NCBI RefSeq assembly: GCF_016765655.2 | Contig: NZ_CP086106.1 | Span: 3,344,501 to 3,408,500, forward strand | Direction: 5' to 3' | Length of the DNA: 64,000 bases | Source of the DNA: Skermanella mucosa | GTDB taxonomy: Bacteria; Pseudomonadota; Alphaproteobacteria; Azospirillales; Azospirillaceae | Shown: positions 56,929 through 64,000 of the stretch, in pieces | How the letters are laid out: the number at the start of each line of letters is the position of its first letter | Position numbering within the stretch: the stretch's first letter is position 1 | Notes under the pieces: generated by a model | What the model was told of the DNA's origin: nothing | The model's input: the letters and a program-made list of their open reading frames with translations, nothing else | Database searches by the model: none | Position numbers and translations under genes: made by a program

Positions 56929-57167
56929 CCAGCAAGGCAATCCCTGCCAGTTAGACCTTCACCGGGGCAATGCAACAGGGGCCGTGTCGAAGCCGACCTT
57001 TCGCGACCATTAAATTTCGCGATCGGCCGGCACCAATGCACCACTCGCCGGTTTCCCGAACAGCATCACCCGGCCCGCTGTCGAGAGATCACATGCAAAC
57101 CGATGCCGCCTCCGCCCTTCCGCGGGTCACCTTGGACAAGCCGACACGCCCGGACCGCCGCTGAGCG
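56929..57167. promoter_or_regulatory. Intergenic promoter region of the act operon
   Basis: About 240 bp without a gene. The direct repeat TTTCGCGACC (56999-57008) and TTTCGCGATC (57015-57024), sixteen bases apart start to start, flanks an AT-rich ATTAAA core and is a candidate regulator site. No FNR/NNR box is present, so the act operon does not appear to belong to the denitrification regulon seen at the other end. Confidence 0.35.
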
Positions 57168-57817
57168 ATGGCAGCGGTCTTCGGTCCAAAAGCGAACCTG
57201 ATCACCAAGCTCGTCCTGCTGGGTGCGGCCGCCGGCCTGCTGACGCTTTTCGTCGGCGGCTGGGTATTTCCCAGCATCGATTATTACACCCGCGTCGGTT
57301 TCGTGCGGCCTCAGCCGGTCCCCTTCAGCCACGAGCACCATGTCGGCGGCCTCGGCCTCGATTGCCGATATTGCCACACCTCGGTCGAGGTCTCGGCCAA
57401 CGCGGGGATGCCCCCGACGCACACCTGCATGACCTGCCACTCGCAGCTCTGGACCAACGCCGAGGTGCTTGCCCCGGTCCGGCAGAGCTTGGCGGAGGGG
57501 GAGCCGATCCGCTGGAACCGCGTTTATGACCTGCCCGACTACGTCTTCTTCAACCATAGCATCCATGTCGCCAAGGGTGTCGGCTGCACCACCTGCCATG
57601 GGCAGATCGACCGGATGCCGCTGACCTGGCAGGCGGCCAGCCTGTCCATGGGCTGGTGCCTGGACTGCCACCGCGATCCCGCCCCCAACCTCCGCCCGCG
57701 CGAGGAGGTATTCGACACCGACTGGAAGCCGACGCCGGATACTCCCACGGGAGAACAGCTCCTGGCCGCCTACGACATCCACCCCGCCACCCTGTCGGAC
57801 TGTTCCGTATGCCACCG

Positions 57818-57821
<4 letters not shown>
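57168..57821 (+). CDS. actA: Alternative Complex III pentahaem cytochrome c subunit
   Basis: A 217-residue membrane-anchored cytochrome with one N-terminal helix (residues 13-35) and five CxxCH haem motifs at 66-70, 87-91, 140-144, 164-168 and 212-216. Five haems plus position at the head of actABCDEF identify ActA. It carries electrons from the quinol-oxidising core to cytochrome c or an oxidase on the periplasmic side. The final motif is almost at the C-terminus. The stop overlaps the actB start by four bases (ATGA). Confidence 0.94.
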
Positions 57822-60802
<2,981 letters not shown>

Positions 60803-60805
60803 GCC

Positions 60806-62173
60806 ATGACCGCTGCGGCGTTCGACGAGACCAGGCGCGTGCTGGAGCCCGGCGTCACGGAGACGTCGATGACCGACCATGTCAGCGACCTGGTGCTGGA
60901 GCGGAAGACGCCGCTGTGGTGGTGGATCGGCTTCGGCCTGTCACTGTGCCTGCTGCTGCTGTTCGTCGTGTCCCTGGCATGGCTGTTCATCCGGGGCGTC
61001 GGCATCTGGGGAGTCGGTTGGCCGGTCGCCTGGGGTTTCGCGATCGGCAACTATGTCTGGTGGGTCGGGATGGCGAGCGGCGGGACCATCATCTCCGCCC
61101 TGTTCTTCCTGACCCGCTCGGAATGGCGGAGCGCCACCAACCGCATCGCGGAGTCCATGACGGTCTTCTGCGTCGCCTGCGCCGGGATCATGCCGGTCAT
61201 CCATCTCGGGCGCTGGTGGTATTCCTACTGGCTGTTCCACTACCCGAACACGATGGGGACATGGCCGCAGTTCCGCAGCCCGCTGCACTGGGACTTCGTC
61301 GCGATCCTGGTCTATGTCATCGCCTCGGTCCTGTTCTGGTATATCGGTCTGATCCCGGACATGGCGACGCTGCGGGACCGCGCCACGCGGCGCTGGCAGC
61401 GGGTCCTGTACGGGATCCTGGCGCTGGGCTGGCAAGGATCGTCGCTGCACTGGCGGGAATACCGAAGCGCCTATCTGGTGCTGGCCGGCCTGATGGCGCC
61501 GCTGGTGATCTCGGTCCACAGCATCGTCGGCCTGGATTTCGCGGGCGGGCTGGTGCCGGGCTGGCACGAGACGCAGTTCCCGCCCTATTTCGTGTTCGGC
61601 GCCGTGCTGTCGGGGTTCGCGGTCGTCCTGATGCTGGTGATCCCGTTGCGGCGCGCGCTGGACCTGGGCGGCGTGATCACGCCGCGCCACCTCGACGTGC
61701 TGGCCCGGCTGATGCTGACCACCAGCCTGCTGATCGGCTACAGCTATGGCCTGGAAATCTTCATGCCGTTCTACCGGGGCGAACATGCCGAGATCACGGT
61801 GGTCCTGTCGTACCTGACCGGCCACTACGCGCCGTGGTACTGGGCGAAGATCGTCCTCAACGCGGTCATTCCGCAGCTCCTGTGGTTCCGCGCCGTGCGG
61901 CTCAACCAGCCGGTTCTGTTCACGATAGCGGCCGGCGTGGTCGTCGGCATGTGGATCGAACGCTACGTCATCGTCGTTGCCAGCCTGCATCGGAACCATT
62001 CGGAATCGAGTTGGGCCGTCTTCACCCCGACCTTCTGGGACTGGGCGACCCTGGCCGGGTCGGCCGGGCTGTTCCTGACCGGCTTCTTCCTGCTGCTGCG
62101 GTTCATCCCGATGGTCTCCATGTTCGAGATGCGCGAACTGGTGCGGAAACAGAAGCGGGAGGGCGGACGATGA
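60806..62173 (+). CDS. actC: Alternative Complex III quinol-oxidising membrane subunit (NrfD family)
   Basis: A 455-residue protein with about ten transmembrane helices of the NrfD/PsrC family, the expected menaquinol or ubiquinol oxidation site. NrfD-like features include WWVGMASGGTIISALFFLTRSEW near residues 85-107 and SVHSIVGLDFAGGLVPGWHETQFPPYFV near 231-258, with buried His and Asp residues. It starts three bases after actB and overlaps actD by four bases. ActC and ActF are related proteins. Confidence 0.93.
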   Translation: MTAAAFDETRRVLEPGVTETSMTDHVSDLVLERKTPLWWWIGFGLSLCLLLLFVVSLAWLFIRGVGIWGVGWPVAWGFAIGNYVWWVGMASGGTIISALFFLTRSEWRSATNRIAESMTVFCVACAGIMPVIHLGRWWYSYWLFHYPNTMGTWPQFRSPLHWDFVAILVYVIASVLFWYIGLIPDMATLRDRATRRWQRVLYGILALGWQGSSLHWREYRSAYLVLAGLMAPLVISVHSIVGLDFAGGLVPGWHETQFPPYFVFGAVLSGFAVVLMLVIPLRRALDLGGVITPRHLDVLARLMLTTSLLIGYSYGLEIFMPFYRGEHAEITVVLSYLTGHYAPWYWAKIVLNAVIPQLLWFRAVRLNQPVLFTIAAGVVVGMWIERYVIVVASLHRNHSESSWAVFTPTFWDWATLAGSAGLFLTGFFLLLRFIPMVSMFEMRELVRKQKREGGR

Positions 62174-62709
62174 GCGACACCCCCCGCCCCTATGGACTGG
62201 TGGCCGAGTTCGACCGGCCGGAACCGATGCTGGCGGCCCTCCAGCGGCTGCGCGCCGCGGGCTTCCGCCGGATCGAGGTCTACAGCCCCGAACAGGTCGA
62301 CGGCGTGGACGAGATCCTGGAACGCCGCCCCTCCCGCACGCCCCTGGTCGTCTTCGCGGCCGGCGTCGTGGGGGCGGTCGGCGGCTTCTTCCTGCAATGG
62401 TACGGCTCGGTGATCGGCTACCCGCTCAATGTCGGCGGAAGGCCGCTCAACAGTTGGCCCGCCTTCGGGACCACCACCATCGAGCTGGCGATCCTGTGCA
62501 TGGTGCTGGCCGGCGCGGCGGCCCTGCTCCGCGCCTGCCGGATGCCGCTGCTGTACCACCCGATCTTCGACGCGCCGGGCATCGAGCGGGCCTCCCGCGA
62601 CCGTTTCCTGGTCTGCGTCGAAGCCGGCGACCCCCGCTTCGACCCCGACCGCCTGAGCCGGCTGCTGCATGTCCACGACCCCGTCCGGATATGCGAGGTG
62701 CCGGCATGA
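62170..62709 (+). CDS. actD: Alternative Complex III subunit D (DUF3341)
   Basis: A 179-residue DUF3341 protein. A soluble N-terminal domain (YGLVAEFDRPEPMLAALQRLRAAGFRRIEVYSPEQVDG) is followed by two helices near residues 57-78 and 96-118, and a C-terminal part that ends DRFLVCVEAGDPRF. The family occurs almost only in act operons; the subunit has no known cofactor and is probably structural. Overlaps of four bases with both neighbours show translational coupling. Confidence 0.92.
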   Translation: MSDTPRPYGLVAEFDRPEPMLAALQRLRAAGFRRIEVYSPEQVDGVDEILERRPSRTPLVVFAAGVVGAVGGFFLQWYGSVIGYPLNVGGRPLNSWPAFGTTTIELAILCMVLAGAAALLRACRMPLLYHPIFDAPGIERASRDRFLVCVEAGDPRFDPDRLSRLLHVHDPVRICEVPA

Positions 62710-63221
62710 GGCCCGGGAGTGCCGCGTTCGCCGCCCTGATGCTGGTGCTGGCCGCCGGCTGCGACAATCTGGCGGAGCAGCCGCGGAGCAAGACCTGGGA
62801 GCCGGCCGCCGACCTGCCGAGCCGGGAGCGCTGGCCGCTCCAACCTCCCGAGCACACCGTCGCCCGCGAGGATGTCGCCCCGCCGGTGCCCGCGCTGGAC
62901 GCCGCCCTGCTGGCGCGCGGGCATGAGCGCTACGACGTGTACTGCTCCCCCTGCCACGGCTTCCAGGGCGAGGGCGACGGCATGATCGTCAAGCGCGGAT
63001 TCCCGGCGCCGCCGTCGTTCCACATCGATCGGCTGCGCTCCGCCCCGACGCGGCACTTCTACGACGTCGTCACCGACGGCTGGGGCGTGATGTATTCCTA
63101 CGCCGACCGGGTCCAGCCGCCCGACCGCTGGGCCATCGCGGCCTATGTCCGGGTCCTTCAGGAAAGCCGGAACGCCGATGTCGCGGAACTGCCCGACGCC
63201 GCGCGGGAGAAGCTCGAATGA
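62706..63221 (+). CDS. actE: Alternative Complex III monohaem cytochrome c subunit
   Basis: A 171-residue lipoprotein cytochrome. The lipobox LAAGC gives C19 as the lipid-anchored residue; the haem motif CSPCH is at 80-84 and a likely axial Met is in GVMYSYADRV near residue 135. It is the second cytochrome of the complex and probably the exit site to a soluble or membrane acceptor. It overlaps actD and actF by four bases each. Confidence 0.93.
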   Translation: MRPGSAAFAALMLVLAAGCDNLAEQPRSKTWEPAADLPSRERWPLQPPEHTVAREDVAPPVPALDAALLARGHERYDVYCSPCHGFQGEGDGMIVKRGFPAPPSFHIDRLRSAPTRHFYDVVTDGWGVMYSYADRVQPPDRWAIAAYVRVLQESRNADVAELPDAAREKLE

Positions 63222-64000
63222 CCCGCGCGTCCCGCATGGCCTATGGCGCTTCCGCCGTGGCGGTCCTCGGCGGCGGCGCCGTCTGCGGGCTGGGGCTGGG
63301 CATCGACCGGGAAGCCGTGCTGCGCGGCTGGCTGGCCGGCTGGGCCTTCTGGATCGGCTTTCCGGTCGGGGCCCTGATGCTGCTGCTGGCCCACGACCTG
63401 ACGGGAGGGCGCTGGGGCGACGTCGCGAAGGCTCCGCTGAAGGCCCTGGCGACGACGCTGCCGGTGGCGGCCCTGGCTTTCGTCCCGGTCCTGCTGAGCC
63501 TGCCCGACCTCTACCCCTGGGCGCGGCCGGAGGAGGCGGCGAAGCTGCCCAACACCTTCTACCTGAACACGCCCTTCTTTCTGGCGCGGGCGGCGGCCTG
63601 CTTCGCCGCCTGGGCGTTCCTGGCCGTGCTGGCCGGGCGCGGGACGTCCTTCGCGGCGCCGGGGCTGATCGTCATGGGGGTGACCGCGACCTTCGCGTCG
63701 TTCGACTGGCTGATGTCGATCGAGCCGGACTGGGGGTCGAGCATCTACGGCATGCTGGTCATCAGCGGTTTCCTGCTGACCGCATTGGCGGCGGCGGCGC
63801 TCGCCGCGAGCGCCGCCCCCTCGGTCGGGGAGAGCCCGCGCCGGGACCTCGGCAGCCTCCTGATCGCGGCCATCCTGCTGTGGGCCTACCTTTCCTTCAT
63901 GCAGTTCCTGATCGTGTGGGAAGCGGACCTGCCCACCGAGATCACCTGGTACCTGAAACGGCTGGAGGGGGGCTGGGAGTGGACCGCCCTGGCGGTGTTC
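63218..64000 (+). CDS. actF: Alternative Complex III membrane subunit F, 3' truncated by the window edge
   Basis: The first 261 residues of a polytopic membrane protein of the NrfD-like ActF family, open to the last base. ATG 63218 overlaps the actE stop (ATGA). Helices are visible near residues 10-28, 32-55, 70-92, 120-140, 145-165, 175-198 and 210-235. Motifs YLNTPFFLAR, FASFDWLMSIEPDWGSSIYG and YLSFMQFLIVWEADLPTEITWY are typical. It is expected to continue about 130-150 residues beyond the window. Confidence 0.92.
   Translation, partial: MTRASRMAYGASAVAVLGGGAVCGLGLGIDREAVLRGWLAGWAFWIGFPVGALMLLLAHDLTGGRWGDVAKAPLKALATTLPVAALAFVPVLLSLPDLYPWARPEEAAKLPNTFYLNTPFFLARAAACFAAWAFLAVLAGRGTSFAAPGLIVMGVTATFASFDWLMSIEPDWGSSIYGMLVISGFLLTALAAAALAASAAPSVGESPRRDLGSLLIAAILLWAYLSFMQFLIVWEADLPTEITWYLKRLEGGWEWTALAVF

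Overview
The window is a high-GC, densely coded chromosomal segment. Operon content and protein character suggest a denitrifying alphaproteobacterium, probably Rhodospirillales of the Azospirillum/Skermanella type. This is inference: there is no rRNA gene and no database search was possible. I see no tRNA, rRNA, CRISPR array or insertion sequence.

Region 1 (1-23.0 kb) is an anaerobic nitrate/nitric oxide respiration island. It holds two NarK transporters (the first cut by the window edge), a small toxin-antitoxin pair, and narGHJI followed by a parvulin, a beta-carbonic anhydrase, moeA and a Crp/Fnr-family regulator with the DNR/NNR recognition helix. A three-gene DUF2249/membrane protein/MIP18 operon, nnrU, a Cys/Gly-tailed small protein, mog and norCBQD follow. 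Four FNR/NNR-type boxes (TTGAY-N4-RTCAA or close) lie upstream of narG, the DUF2249 operon, the nnrU/small-protein divergent promoter and norC, so the regulator at 13311 probably controls the island. MoeA and Mog supply molybdenum cofactor for NarG. No nitrite or nitrous oxide reductase is present here.

Region 2 (23.2-35 kb) is metabolic. A TyrR-like sigma-54 activator diverges from an alanine racemase/D-amino acid dehydrogenase operon with a consensus -24/-12 promoter and two TyrR-like boxes. A methyltransferase, an aldo-keto reductase, a three-gene sugar ABC importer and an ABC exporter follow.

Region 3 (35-42.6 kb) is mixed: a short lone flagellin, palindromic repeats, a lipoprotein, an orphan terminase-small-subunit-like gene, a pirin, a DUF488 protein, NagA and an orphan nuoC-nuoD pair.

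Region 4 (42.6-57 kb) is an iron island: a petrobactin-type siderophore pathway (asbA, asbB, asbC, a fused asbD-asbE, asbF) behind a FecA-like TonB receptor and FecR. A FecI-type sigma factor is divergent across a Fur-like box, followed by an ABC exporter and an EamA exporter. Citrate, spermidine and 3,4-dihydroxybenzoate are the expected building blocks.

Region 5 (57.2 kb to the end) is an Alternative Complex III operon actABCDEF, with actF cut by the window edge. It is a quinol-oxidising complex that feeds electrons to cytochrome c or a terminal oxidase.
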